From Candidatus Electronema sp. (GTDB lineage Bacteria > Desulfobacterota > Desulfobulbia > Desulfobulbales > Desulfobulbaceae), in assembly GCA_026645415.1 (NCBI GenBank), contig JAPEVH010000016.1, positions 1 to 52,649 of the forward strand: a stretch of DNA of 52,649 bases. The letters are read 5' to 3'. A program made the position numbers and the translations under genes. Under the pieces are notes generated by a model that saw only the letters and a list, made by a program, of their open reading frames with translations, ran no database searches and had not been told where the DNA came from. Positions 8,115 through 16,074 of the stretch are shown here, piece after piece. How positions within the stretch are numbered: position 1 is the stretch's first letter; the number at the start of each line of letters is the position of its first letter.

Positions 8115-9443
8115 ATGAAAAAATTGTATCTCACCAGTCTCGGCTGTGCAAAAAATTTGGTTGATTCTGAACTCATGCTCGGTTCTCTTGAAAGCAATGG
8201 TTGGCAGACCGTAGAAGATCCGACTGAAGCAAACCTCCTCTTGATCAATACCTGCGGTTTTATCCGCCCAGCAGTAGAGGAAGCTATTGATGAAATTCTT
8301 CATTTAGCTGAATATAAGCAGGCTGATCCTACGAAAAAACTGGTAGTAACCGGCTGTCTTGTGCAGCGCTATGGGGTAACACTGCAAAAAGAACTGCCGG
8401 AAGTTGATCTTTTTGTTGGTATTGACGATGAGCAGCAGCTCGCAGAGCTAGTTAGGCAAATGCCAAGCAACTCCAGTCTTGTGCTGCGTCAGCCTTCCTG
8501 CTCTTTGAGCAACAGTGGGATGCCGCGTCGTCTGTCCACGCCGTTTTTTCGGAGTTGGCTCAAGATCACTGAGGGTTGTAATAATCGCTGTACCTTCTGT
8601 ATGATACCAAGTATCCGAGGTAATCTACGGAGCAGGCCAGTGGCTGATCTCGTTACAGAAGCGTGCGCTTTAGGTCAATCTGGTGTTAAAGAATTGTCTT
8701 TGATCGCCCAAGATCTTACAGCCTATGGCAATGACCTTGATGCAGAGACTCATCTAACTGCACTTCTTCAGCAGCTATTGGCAGAAACCGATATCCCTTG
8801 GTTGCGTCTATTCTACCTCTATCCTGCTTCTGTCAGCGAGGAACTGTTAGAACTGATGGCCAGCCAGCCGCGTCTTGTTCCTTATCTTGATATTCCATTT
8901 CAGCATGTCAGTGATCAAGTGCTGAAGCGAATGGGTCGTCGTTATGGACGACGGGATTTGCACCAGTTAGTTGGTCGTATTCGCCAGTTACTACCTGACT
9001 GCGCCTTACGGACTACACTGATGGTTGGCTTTCCAGGGGAGACAGAACAGGACGTAGAAGAACTGCTAGAATCCTTAAAAGAATGGCAACTCGACCATGT
9101 AGGTGTTTTCCCTTATGAGGATGAAGAGGGTGCGTCAGCAGCTACTTTCGAGCCAAAAATATCTGATGAAGTGAAGCAGGAACGTTTTGAGCGAGTAATG
9201 GCTTTACAGGCAACAATTAGCCAAGAAAAACTACAAAACTATGTTGGGCGGGAAATTGACGTGTTGGTAGAGGGGGTAAGCCAAGAAACTGATCTTTTAC
9301 TAGAGGGACGTTCTCGTTTTCAGGCTCCAGAGATCGATGGCTGCGTTTATATTAATGATGGCGAGGCCAGCTCTGGCGATATTGTAAAAGTGCAAATCAC
9401 TGATGCTCATATTTACGATTTAGTGGGCGGCATCATTAGCTGA
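8115..9443 (+). CDS. rimO: Ribosomal protein uS12 methylthiotransferase RimO
   Basis: A 442-residue radical-SAM methylthiotransferase that adds a methylthio group to an Asp of ribosomal protein S12. The N-terminal MTTase domain starts MKKLYLTSLGCAKNLVDSE, with further cluster cysteines in NTCGF and VTGCLVQRY. The radical-SAM motif is CNNRCTFC, followed by a C-terminal TRAM domain. The open frame extends upstream to 7971, but the conserved family start is the Met at 8115, giving the standard length. No good Shine-Dalgarno precedes it. The gene is divergent from livH and stands alone. Confidence 0.94.
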   Translation: MKKLYLTSLGCAKNLVDSELMLGSLESNGWQTVEDPTEANLLLINTCGFIRPAVEEAIDEILHLAEYKQADPTKKLVVTGCLVQRYGVTLQKELPEVDLFVGIDDEQQLAELVRQMPSNSSLVLRQPSCSLSNSGMPRRLSTPFFRSWLKITEGCNNRCTFCMIPSIRGNLRSRPVADLVTEACALGQSGVKELSLIAQDLTAYGNDLDAETHLTALLQQLLAETDIPWLRLFYLYPASVSEELLELMASQPRLVPYLDIPFQHVSDQVLKRMGRRYGRRDLHQLVGRIRQLLPDCALRTTLMVGFPGETEQDVEELLESLKEWQLDHVGVFPYEDEEGASAATFEPKISDEVKQERFERVMALQATISQEKLQNYVGREIDVLVEGVSQETDLLLEGRSRFQAPEIDGCVYINDGEASSGDIVKVQITDAHIYDLVGGIIS

Positions 9444-9466
9444 GTACCGCCCAACTTTACCGAGGA

Positions 9467-9766
9467 TTACTTGTCATCCTTTTCCTGCATTGCCTCATCG
9501 ACTCGCTCGCGCAAGTCTTTGCCTACTTTAAAGAAGGGCAATTTCTTTGGTGCTACATTGATCTGCTCGCCCGATTTGGGATTACGACCTGTGTAGGAGC
9601 CGTATTTTTTGACCGTGAAGCTACCAAAGCCACGAATTTCGATTGAATCGCCCCTGACCAAGGCTTCGCTCATGGTGTCTATGATGGTTTTGGTCACGGA
9701 TGCGGTCTCTCGCACCGGCAGATTGACTTTCTCAGCCAGAGCCTCTATCAGTTCCGATTTGTTCAT
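9467..9766 (-). CDS. HU/IHF family DNA-bending protein (IHF-beta-like)
   Basis: A 99-residue protein with the whole HU/IHF fold. MNKSELIEALAEK and IEIRGFGSF resemble IHF subunit beta. The DNA-intercalating arm reads GRNPKSGEQINV and the fold ends with FKVGKDLRERV. These proteins bend DNA in the nucleoid and assist recombination and sigma-54 promoters, such as the one upstream of amtB in this window. The start at 9766 is supported by a GAGGAG ribosome binding site about ten bases upstream. It is convergent with rimO. Whether it forms a homodimer or pairs with an alpha subunit cannot be told from this window. Confidence 0.93.
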   Translation of the reverse strand: MNKSELIEALAEKVNLPVRETASVTKTIIDTMSEALVRGDSIEIRGFGSFTVKKYGSYTGRNPKSGEQINVAPKKLPFFKVGKDLRERVDEAMQEKDDK

Positions 9767-9944
9767 GCTATGCTATTTTCTCCTCTTGTAGCAGCCAACT
9801 TCCTCATATTACAGAAGAACAAATTTGGTCTGCCAGTCTGTTGAAATCGCACGCTAACAACGTCAACGTGCGACAATCAAAATTAATCCTTACTTTTATT
9901 ATGGCCAGTATCGTTCTGATTGTAAAGGAATTATTACAAAATAA

Positions 9945-10664
9945 TCAATAAAATATATTTACAATATCATTTTCTGTCAAAAAACGACATTGCCCTTGAG
10001 CCAAACTGCCGAGCTTGAGACCGCCATAGGCGGTGCGGCGCAGGCGCAGCACCGGATGCCCGATAGCCTGAAACATCTTTCGCACCTGCCTTTTTTTGCC
10101 CTCATGGATAATAATTTCAACAACTACAGTAGGCTTTGTGCGCTTCAACACCTTTACTTGAGCAGGCCACGTTTTTTGACCATCCACAATAACGCCTTGC
10201 TCTAATCGTTCTAAATCACTATCCTTGGGCAATTCCTTCATTGAGGCTTCATACGTTTTTTTTACCTCAAATTTTGGATGAAGAATCTTGTTCGCTAGTT
10301 CACCATCGTTTGTTAATAATAATGCACCTTCACTGTCTAAATCAAGACGGCCTACTGGAAAAAGCCGCAGCCGAATATCTGGTGGCAATAAATCTGTGAC
10401 AATAGGACGACCTTGCGGGTCAGACAACGTAGTGACATAACCGGGTGGCTTATTAAGTAATAGATAGACTTTTTTTTCTTCTTTCTGAATAGGTTTACCG
10501 TCTATCGTAATGTGTGCTAAACTTGGGTCGGCCTTGAATCCAAGTTCAGTGATAAGCCTACCATCCACCATCACCCGCCCAGCAGTGATATACTCCTCTG
10601 CTTTACGGCGTGAGCAGACACCTGCACGGGCAATAATTTTCTGAAGACGTTCCTGCTGTTCCAT
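9945..10664 (-). CDS. rluB: RsuA/RluB-family pseudouridine synthase
   Basis: A 239-residue protein with an N-terminal S4 RNA-binding domain (ERLQKIIARAGVCSRRKAEE, roughly residues 4–60). The catalytic domain carries GRLDLDSEGALLLTNDG, whose first Asp is the catalytic residue of this family, and EGKKRQVRKMF near the C-terminus. It modifies uridine in rRNA; RluB (23S U2605) is the closest by length and motif, but RsuA or RluE specificity cannot be excluded from sequence alone. The gene is single, with AT-rich intergenic DNA on both sides. Confidence 0.88.
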   Translation of the reverse strand: MEQQERLQKIIARAGVCSRRKAEEYITAGRVMVDGRLITELGFKADPSLAHITIDGKPIQKEEKKVYLLLNKPPGYVTTLSDPQGRPIVTDLLPPDIRLRLFPVGRLDLDSEGALLLTNDGELANKILHPKFEVKKTYEASMKELPKDSDLERLEQGVIVDGQKTWPAQVKVLKRTKPTVVVEIIIHEGKKRQVRKMFQAIGHPVLRLRRTAYGGLKLGSLAQGQCRFLTENDIVNIFY

Positions 10665-10830
10665 GACTAAACATATACTGTATATTCATATTGATAGACA
10701 AGGATAAATTTGTACAATTTAATATTTCTTTCCAAAAAAAGTATGGTACTTGCAAGCTCTGGCAGTGTTTAGTTCATTATCAATACGTCATTAATAAACA
10801 AATTCCCCCATAATTTGCATCAAAAATATC

Positions 10831-12633
10831 ATGCACCCAACCATAGAACACGTCACCCGCCGGATCATTGAACGCAGTAAAGCGAGCCGTAGCAGTTATC
10901 TAGCACGAATGGCGGCAGCAAAAGGCAGCGGCCCTTTCCGCAAAAAACTGCCGTGCAGCAACTTGGCTCACGATCTTGCAGGCTGCCCTGCCTGCCATAC
11001 AGCCTTGCTTGATGACCGAATACCAAACATCGGCATCATTTCAGCCTACAATGATGTGCTTTCCGCGCATCAGCCTTTAGGACACTATCCAGACCTGATC
11101 AAGCAGGCTGTGGCTGAAGTAGGCGGCATAGCCCAGTTTGCTGGCGGTGTACCTGCCATGTGTGATGGAGTTACTCAAGGTGAGCCGGGCATGGATTTGA
11201 GCCTGATGAGCCGGGACGTGATCGCCCTTGCTGTGGTCATCGCCCTGTCGCACAATGTCTTTGACGGTGCCCTGCTGCTCGGTGTCTGCGACAAGATCAT
11301 GCCTGGCCTGCTCATGGGCGGCCTGCAATACGGCCACCTGCCCATGCTGCTCGTGCCTGCTGGCCCCATGCCCACCGGCATCGGCAACCGGGAAAAGAAT
11401 CTGATCCGCGAACGCTTTGCCAAGGGTGAGATCGGCAAGGACGAGCTGCTGGCCTCGGAGCTGCGGGCCTACCACAGTCCCGGCACCTGCACCTTTTACG
11501 GCACCGCCAATTCCAACCAGCTCATGGCCGAGATGCTGGGTGTGCATCTGCCGGGCGCGTCCTTTGTCAATGCGGAGACAGAGCTGCGCGAGGCTCTGAC
11601 CAAGGCTGCGGCCCATAGAGTCGCCACCATCACCCATCTTGGTGGCGAATACACGCCGCTGGCCGAGGTCATCAGCGAAAAGGCGATTGTCAACGCAATG
11701 GTCGGTTTGCTCGCCACTGGCGGTTCGACCAACGAGACCATGCACTTGGTGGCGATTGCCAAGGCTGCCGGGATTCTGATTGATTGGGACGACTTTGCCG
11801 AACTGTCCGCAGCCGTGCCGCTTTTGGTGCGCATTTATCCCAACGGCGCAGGCGACATCAATTCGTTCCAGCAGGCAGGCGGCATGGCCCTGCTCATCCG
11901 CGAGCTGCTGGCTGGCGGCTTTCTGCATGAAGATGTGCAGACTGTGGCCGGGCCGGGCTTCAGCAGGTATCTGCAAGAACCGGTTCTGGCGGAGGGCAAA
12001 GCGGTCTGGCAAGATGGGCCGGAGCAGAGCCGCGACCCGGCCATCATTGCCACGCTGGCAAAGCCCTTTGCCCCGGTCAGCGGCATCAAGCTGCTGTCCG
12101 GCAATCTGGGTCGGGCAATTATGAAGATTTCCGCCTTGGCTGACGGCGAAAAGACCTGCGTTGAAGCTCCGGCAATGGTTTTCAGCAGCCAGCACGAGCT
12201 GGAGCAGGCTTTCAAGGCTGGGCAGATGAATCGTGACCTGATCGCGGTTGTCCGCTTTCAAGGGCCGCGAGCCAATGGAATGCCGGAGCTGCACAAGCTG
12301 CTCACCCCGCTGGCCGTGCTGATGGAGCAGGGCTACAAGGTCGGCTTGGTCACAGACGGGCGGCTGTCTGGCGCATCAGGCAAGGTGCCCTTTGCCATTC
12401 ACTGCACGCCAGAGGCACTGGCAGGCGGGCTGATCGCCAAAGTGCAGGATGGCGACATGATCCGCATGGATGCCCGCAGCTCTGCTTTGCAATTGCAGGT
12501 GGATGAAGCGACGCTGGCGCAGCGACAAACCGTCCTGCCACCACCGGAGTCTGCCGAGCCGGGACATGGAATGTTTGCCGCCCTGCGGAGAGTTTTGTCC
12601 GGGGCTGAGGAAGGGGCGAGCGCGGTTCTTTAA
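10831..12633 (+). CDS. edd: 6-phosphogluconate dehydratase Edd
   Basis: A 600-residue member of the IlvD/Edd family, matching the ~600 of E. coli Edd. It converts 6-phosphogluconate to KDPG in the Entner–Doudoroff pathway using an iron–sulfur cluster. Visible Edd signatures are IGIISAYNDVLSAHQP, AMCDGVTQG, GVCDKIMPGLLMG, GTANSNQLMAEMLG and VTDGRLSGASGKVP. The full length and the PNIGI opening separate it from the shorter IlvD. No eda, zwf or pgl gene is beside it, so the pathway cannot be confirmed here. Its GC content is clearly higher than the AT-rich genes around it, which hints at a different history. The ATG at 10831 has no obvious Shine-Dalgarno. Confidence 0.93.
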   Translation: MHPTIEHVTRRIIERSKASRSSYLARMAAAKGSGPFRKKLPCSNLAHDLAGCPACHTALLDDRIPNIGIISAYNDVLSAHQPLGHYPDLIKQAVAEVGGIAQFAGGVPAMCDGVTQGEPGMDLSLMSRDVIALAVVIALSHNVFDGALLLGVCDKIMPGLLMGGLQYGHLPMLLVPAGPMPTGIGNREKNLIRERFAKGEIGKDELLASELRAYHSPGTCTFYGTANSNQLMAEMLGVHLPGASFVNAETELREALTKAAAHRVATITHLGGEYTPLAEVISEKAIVNAMVGLLATGGSTNETMHLVAIAKAAGILIDWDDFAELSAAVPLLVRIYPNGAGDINSFQQAGGMALLIRELLAGGFLHEDVQTVAGPGFSRYLQEPVLAEGKAVWQDGPEQSRDPAIIATLAKPFAPVSGIKLLSGNLGRAIMKISALADGEKTCVEAPAMVFSSQHELEQAFKAGQMNRDLIAVVRFQGPRANGMPELHKLLTPLAVLMEQGYKVGLVTDGRLSGASGKVPFAIHCTPEALAGGLIAKVQDGDMIRMDARSSALQLQVDEATLAQRQTVLPPPESAEPGHGMFAALRRVLSGAEEGASAVL

Positions 12634-13080
12634 ATTCGACTTCGTTCAGGGTGCCTTTGTTCACGCTGTCAGCGCGTGAGCCTCCAGATATGAATACAGG
12701 GCGCGTGGCAAAAGCAGCTTTTCTTATAAGCTCTTCTTCGGCCAAAAAGGCAGCAGCTTTCATTGCAGATCCTCAAATTCAATCGGGTTATAAACAGGCA
12801 CCCGAACATCTTCCTTCTGACTTTTTTTATCAGCTTATCGTCACATGTGATGAATTTCAAGATACTATTATTGTACGCCCTCTTTCTGTATCCTGCCAAT
12901 ATTTTTCCGGAACACCGCCCACGCGCTGCGCAAGCCGGGGAGCTTTCTGGTGCCCTTAAAAAGGGACTTGCCGCCGCCGGGTATATCGGCTCTTTATTTG
13001 AACAAATATTCCACCCTGCTTTCTCAGTCAGTTACCTTCATGAAGGTTTTCAATACCCTCAGCGTGTCTTTTAAACAAAA
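12634..13080. other. Intergenic stretch edd–bioF, possible small ORF
   Basis: About 450 bp with no recognised gene. One open frame, 12850–13074 (74 codons), begins with a hydrophobic stretch MNFKILLLYALFLYPANIF that could be a signal sequence, but it has no Shine-Dalgarno and no family resemblance I recognise, so I do not call it. No clear terminator follows edd, and no repeat or RNA gene was recognised. Confidence 0.4.
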
Positions 13081-14253
13081 ATGAATCCGTTTGCTTTTCG
13101 CCTACAAGAACAGCTCCACAGTATTGACCGTCAAGCATTACGGCGAAAAATTATTTCTGTGCAACCTCTTGCTGCTGGACGAATCGAAGTTGACGGTCGA
13201 CAATACCTTAATCTCTCTGGTAATGACTACTTAGGACTTGCTGGCAATGTGAGCCTTTTAGAAGAGTTCTACGCCAGCATTGCTGATCATAAACAAGCCC
13301 TTGGTAGCGGGGCATCTCGTCTCATCACTGGTAGTCGGGCAATATATTCTCAACTGGAGCAATCGCTTGCCCAGCTCTACGAAAAAGAAAGCGCACTGGT
13401 CTTTAATTCCGGCTGGCAACTCAACAGCGGTGTTTTACCAGCCCTGCTCCGTAAAGGTGATTTGGTGTTAGCCGACAAACTCTGTCATGCTAGTCTTATT
13501 GATGGTCTGCGGCTCTCTGATGCCAAGGTGATCCGCTATCCCCATCTTGACTATGAGCGACTCGAAAAACTGCTTCAGCAGCATAATGATCAACCCGGCT
13601 TGATTTTTATTGTCACTGAGTCCATTTTTTCCATGGATGGGGACTGTGCTGATTTGCGCCTACTAACAGCATTACGAAATAAATACGGAGCTGTCCTGTA
13701 TGTTGATGAGGCCCATGCTGTTGGCGTACGCGGGGCGCACGGTTTAGGTCTAGCAGAAGAACAGGCAGTGTTGGACCAGATAGATCTTCTTATTGGCACT
13801 TTTGGCAAAGCCTATGCTGGCCAAGGTGCTTTTGTTGTTGGCAGCCAGATGCTTTGCGATTTTTTAATCAATACAGCCCGTTCTTTTATTTTCACCACTG
13901 CTCTGCCACCAATCAATATTGCTTGGCTCAACTTTATCTTGCCAAAGATTGTTGCAATGCGAGAGGAACGTCTTCGACTCGCAAAAATGGCTGAACAATT
14001 GCGTAATAAACTGTGTATCTTTAATATTGCAACTGGTGGTGCAAGTCAGATCGTGCCAGTGCTGCTTGGCGAGTCTGCATTGGCTCTTGCCGCTGTTGAA
14101 CGCTTACGCGATCAAGGCTGGTGGGTTCATGCGATCAGACCGCCAACTGTGCCGCCGAACACAGCCCGGCTTCGACTTTCTTTAAGTGCAGCTATGCAAG
14201 AAGAGCAGTTGGATGGTTTAGCAGAACAACTTGCTGCGGTGGTGCAGGAATGA
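13081..14253 (+). CDS. bioF: 8-amino-7-oxononanoate synthase BioF
   Basis: A 390-residue PLP enzyme of the alpha-oxoamine synthase family. It condenses pimeloyl-ACP with alanine to form KAPA, the first step of biotin ring assembly. Seen in the sequence: NDYLGLAGN near residue 43, the GSGASRLITGS loop, DEAHAVGVRGAHG, and the PLP-lysine motif TFGKAYAGQGAFV. The length matches the family (~385). The stop codon overlaps the start of bioG by the four bases ATGA, so the pair is translationally coupled. The ATG at 13081 lacks a strong ribosome binding site. Confidence 0.95.
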   Translation: MNPFAFRLQEQLHSIDRQALRRKIISVQPLAAGRIEVDGRQYLNLSGNDYLGLAGNVSLLEEFYASIADHKQALGSGASRLITGSRAIYSQLEQSLAQLYEKESALVFNSGWQLNSGVLPALLRKGDLVLADKLCHASLIDGLRLSDAKVIRYPHLDYERLEKLLQQHNDQPGLIFIVTESIFSMDGDCADLRLLTALRNKYGAVLYVDEAHAVGVRGAHGLGLAEEQAVLDQIDLLIGTFGKAYAGQGAFVVGSQMLCDFLINTARSFIFTTALPPINIAWLNFILPKIVAMREERLRLAKMAEQLRNKLCIFNIATGGASQIVPVLLGESALALAAVERLRDQGWWVHAIRPPTVPPNTARLRLSLSAAMQEEQLDGLAEQLAAVVQE

Positions 14254-14930
14254 AGAGTTGTTGGCTCAGACATAACGGCTATAGTGACTGCCTCCTCTTT
14301 ATGGCTGGTTGGGGAATGGGGCCGGAACCTTTTACAGCAATAGATTTCGGCAGGATAGATGTGTTTATGACCTACGATTACAGCAGCTTAAATGATACTG
14401 TCCTCGTCGAGCTTCTCGACAGAGACAAGCTTCATTTGTTAGCGTGGTCAATGGGGGTTTGGGTTGCGGCTTGGCTGGCCCAGCAAGGCGGGATTTTTTC
14501 CAGTTTGCATTTTGAATCATCAACAGCCATCGGTGGAACCCTACGGCCTGTTGATGATAAGCAGGGGATACCAGTGCAGGTTTTCGAGGATATGCTGCAA
14601 GGATTGTCAGCAGAGAAAATAGATAATTTTTATTTCTCAATGTTTGACAGCCGCAATGAAGCACGCGATTTTTTCTGCCGAAGACCGCAGCGTACTTGCG
14701 AGGCATTACATGAAGAGTTGAAGTACCTACACGAACTATGTCACAACTCCTTAGAGGATATGCCAGATATCTATACTCACAAAATTATCACTGGGCGAGA
14801 TCAGATTTTTCCAGCTCGCAGTCAGCTTAGAGCTTGGGGGCGACAGCATTGCACAGTGGCTTCTCTGCCGCATTTCCCCTTTTATCGGCAGGAGAAAGAG
14901 AAACTACTCTTCCTTCCAACTCATCCTTAA
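14250..14930 (+). CDS. bioG: Pimeloyl-ACP methyl ester esterase BioG (DUF452)
   Basis: A 226-residue alpha/beta-hydrolase of the BioG/DUF452 family, which frees pimeloyl-ACP from its methyl ester and so gates biotin precursor synthesis, the role BioH has in E. coli. The family opening LLFMAGWGMGPEPF is present. The nucleophile is in LLAWSMGVWVA, with a likely acidic residue in GRDQIFPA and a histidine in LPHFPFY. I take the ATG at 14250 overlapping the bioF stop; the longer open frame upstream lies within bioF. No bioC is next to the pair. It is convergent with the following ComEA-like gene. Confidence 0.9.
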   Translation: MKSCWLRHNGYSDCLLFMAGWGMGPEPFTAIDFGRIDVFMTYDYSSLNDTVLVELLDRDKLHLLAWSMGVWVAAWLAQQGGIFSSLHFESSTAIGGTLRPVDDKQGIPVQVFEDMLQGLSAEKIDNFYFSMFDSRNEARDFFCRRPQRTCEALHEELKYLHELCHNSLEDMPDIYTHKIITGRDQIFPARSQLRAWGRQHCTVASLPHFPFYRQEKEKLLFLPTHP

Positions 14931-14938
14931 TCAAGAGA

Positions 14939-15340
14939 TCAAGGCTTTTTCTCAGTTTTTGTTTCAGCGGAAGAAGCTGGCTTTACCGTTTTCTTCTCGG
15001 ATTCAGCAGCAGCTTGCTCTTTTGTTTCGCTTTTAGTTGCTGATACAGAGTCCTTTACAGCTTTGTCTTGTTCTGGAGCTGCTTCCGGGTTAGCAACGCT
15101 TATCTCACTCTTGAGTCGGTTGAAGATTTTATCTCCAATACCATAAACATTTTTTAGGTCTTCAATATTTTTGAAAGGACCTTTCTCGTCCCGATACTTG
15201 ATAATCGCTTCTGCTTTAACTGGACCAATGCCTGGCAATCCATTCAACTCATCTTTGGATGCGGTATTGATATTAAGTTCAGCAAAGGCAGTGGTTGCAA
15301 AAAAAAGCATCAGCAGGACAGCAAAATACAATTTCTTCAT
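14939..15340 (-). CDS. ComEA-like exported helix-hairpin-helix protein
   Basis: A 133-residue protein. It has a clear signal peptide (MKKLYFAVLLMLFFATTAFA) followed at once by LNINTASKDELNGLPGIGP, the double helix-hairpin-helix module of ComEA/PF12836 (residues ~21–85). The remaining 50 residues are a charged Ala/Lys/Glu/Ser tail of low complexity. ComEA proteins bind incoming DNA in the periplasm during transformation; single small HHH proteins of this kind are widespread and need not be competence factors. No other com gene is visible. The start at 15340 follows an AGGAGAATTC ribosome binding site. Confidence 0.9.
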   Translation of the reverse strand: MKKLYFAVLLMLFFATTAFAELNINTASKDELNGLPGIGPVKAEAIIKYRDEKGPFKNIEDLKNVYGIGDKIFNRLKSEISVANPEAAPEQDKAVKDSVSATKSETKEQAAAESEKKTVKPASSAETKTEKKP

Positions 15341-15490
15341 GGAATTCTCCTGATAAATTGTTAATTACTTCAAGCCCGGCTGCAACTATAAAACTCACAT
15401 TCTAGTAATGTCAAGATATTTTGATCGAAAAATTAAAAAAACGTGACCAAAAGACAAATTGTTTTTTTAGAACTGGAGTATAGAGAATGG

Positions 15491-15543
15491 AAAATAAAAA
15501 AACGGCTGCCGTAGGAAGAGGAGAAGAAGGGCTACGACAGCCG
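15491..15543 (-). terminator. Rho-independent terminator with C/T-rich loop
   Basis: The arms are CGGCTG-C-CGTAG (15503–15514) and CTACG-A-CAGCCG (15532–15543), eleven pairs with one mismatch. On the minus strand the stem is followed by a T-tract (15502 down to 15491). Confidence 0.7.
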
Positions 15544-15735
15544 GAGAGGAGGCTAAAGAGATGAAGAGTAACTATCAACAACAGCTTGTAAAAACCGACA
15601 TATTTTCAGTACAAGCAAAAACGCTTTCTTGCCGTCTTGGAACATCCGGGACCTGTTGGCCCCGGATTACAGTCTCTTTCCTGAACTTCGGAGCTGACTC
15701 GAAGGAGGCGGAATGAACTTGTCCTAATTTTTGCA
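15491..15735 (-). ncRNA. Candidate small RNA ending in an intrinsic terminator
   Basis: Read on the minus strand, the region carries hairpins at 15704–15686 and 15667–15644 (ATCCGGG paired with CCCGGAT). It ends with an 11-bp stem at 15543–15503 followed by seven Ts and an AT-rich run (15502–15491), which is a good Rho-independent terminator. The 17-base loop of that stem is a pure C/T run that could pair with Shine-Dalgarno-like purine runs. The 5' end is not defined by a clear promoter. The alternative reading is plus-strand: a 51-codon frame at 15561–15716 with AGGAGG at 15547–15552, eight bases before its ATG. I cannot match either reading to a known family. Confidence 0.4.
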
Positions 15736-16074
15736 CGGCACGACAAGCAATCTACTAGTCACTTTAGTATTCCCTGCTTGCATTATCAGGATGCCATATT
15801 TTCTGTGCCCAGACAATAGGTCAAAAAACCCATTTTTTCGGGCGATATAGTCAGAAAGTAGGCATTTTTAATGTCCGATTATCTTTTTACTAAAAAATGA
15901 AATAGTTGTACGATGTCCTGCCCAGTCTTTTTTTGCAATATTATCTGTAATCATCTTAATATTTCCGTGTGCAATAAATAAAAAAACTCTCGTATCCATG
16001 AACTGTTGTTTTTTGGTTTGCCTTCTGATCGTGGCTACATGAACGAATGTCTCTCTAGCGAATAAGATTTATCC

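Larger units (their letters stand above)
15341..16074. other. Long intergenic region comEA-like/recC
   Basis: About 730 bp. Its middle part (15487–15735) is structured: a long hairpin at 15503–15543, a GC-rich hairpin at 15644–15667 and a CTTCG/CGAAG hairpin at 15686–15704. The rest, from about 15740 to 16074, is AT-rich and shows no gene, repeat or convincing promoter. The structured part is described in the next entries. Confidence 0.6.

Noticed and set aside
11077-12294. Long antisense open frame (405 codons) within edd
   Set aside because: GC-rich genes give long antisense frames; edd is conserved over its full length on the other strand.
12850-13074. 74-codon frame with a signal-like start
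   Set aside because: It lacks a ribosome binding site and recognised homology, so I mention it only in the intergenic entry.
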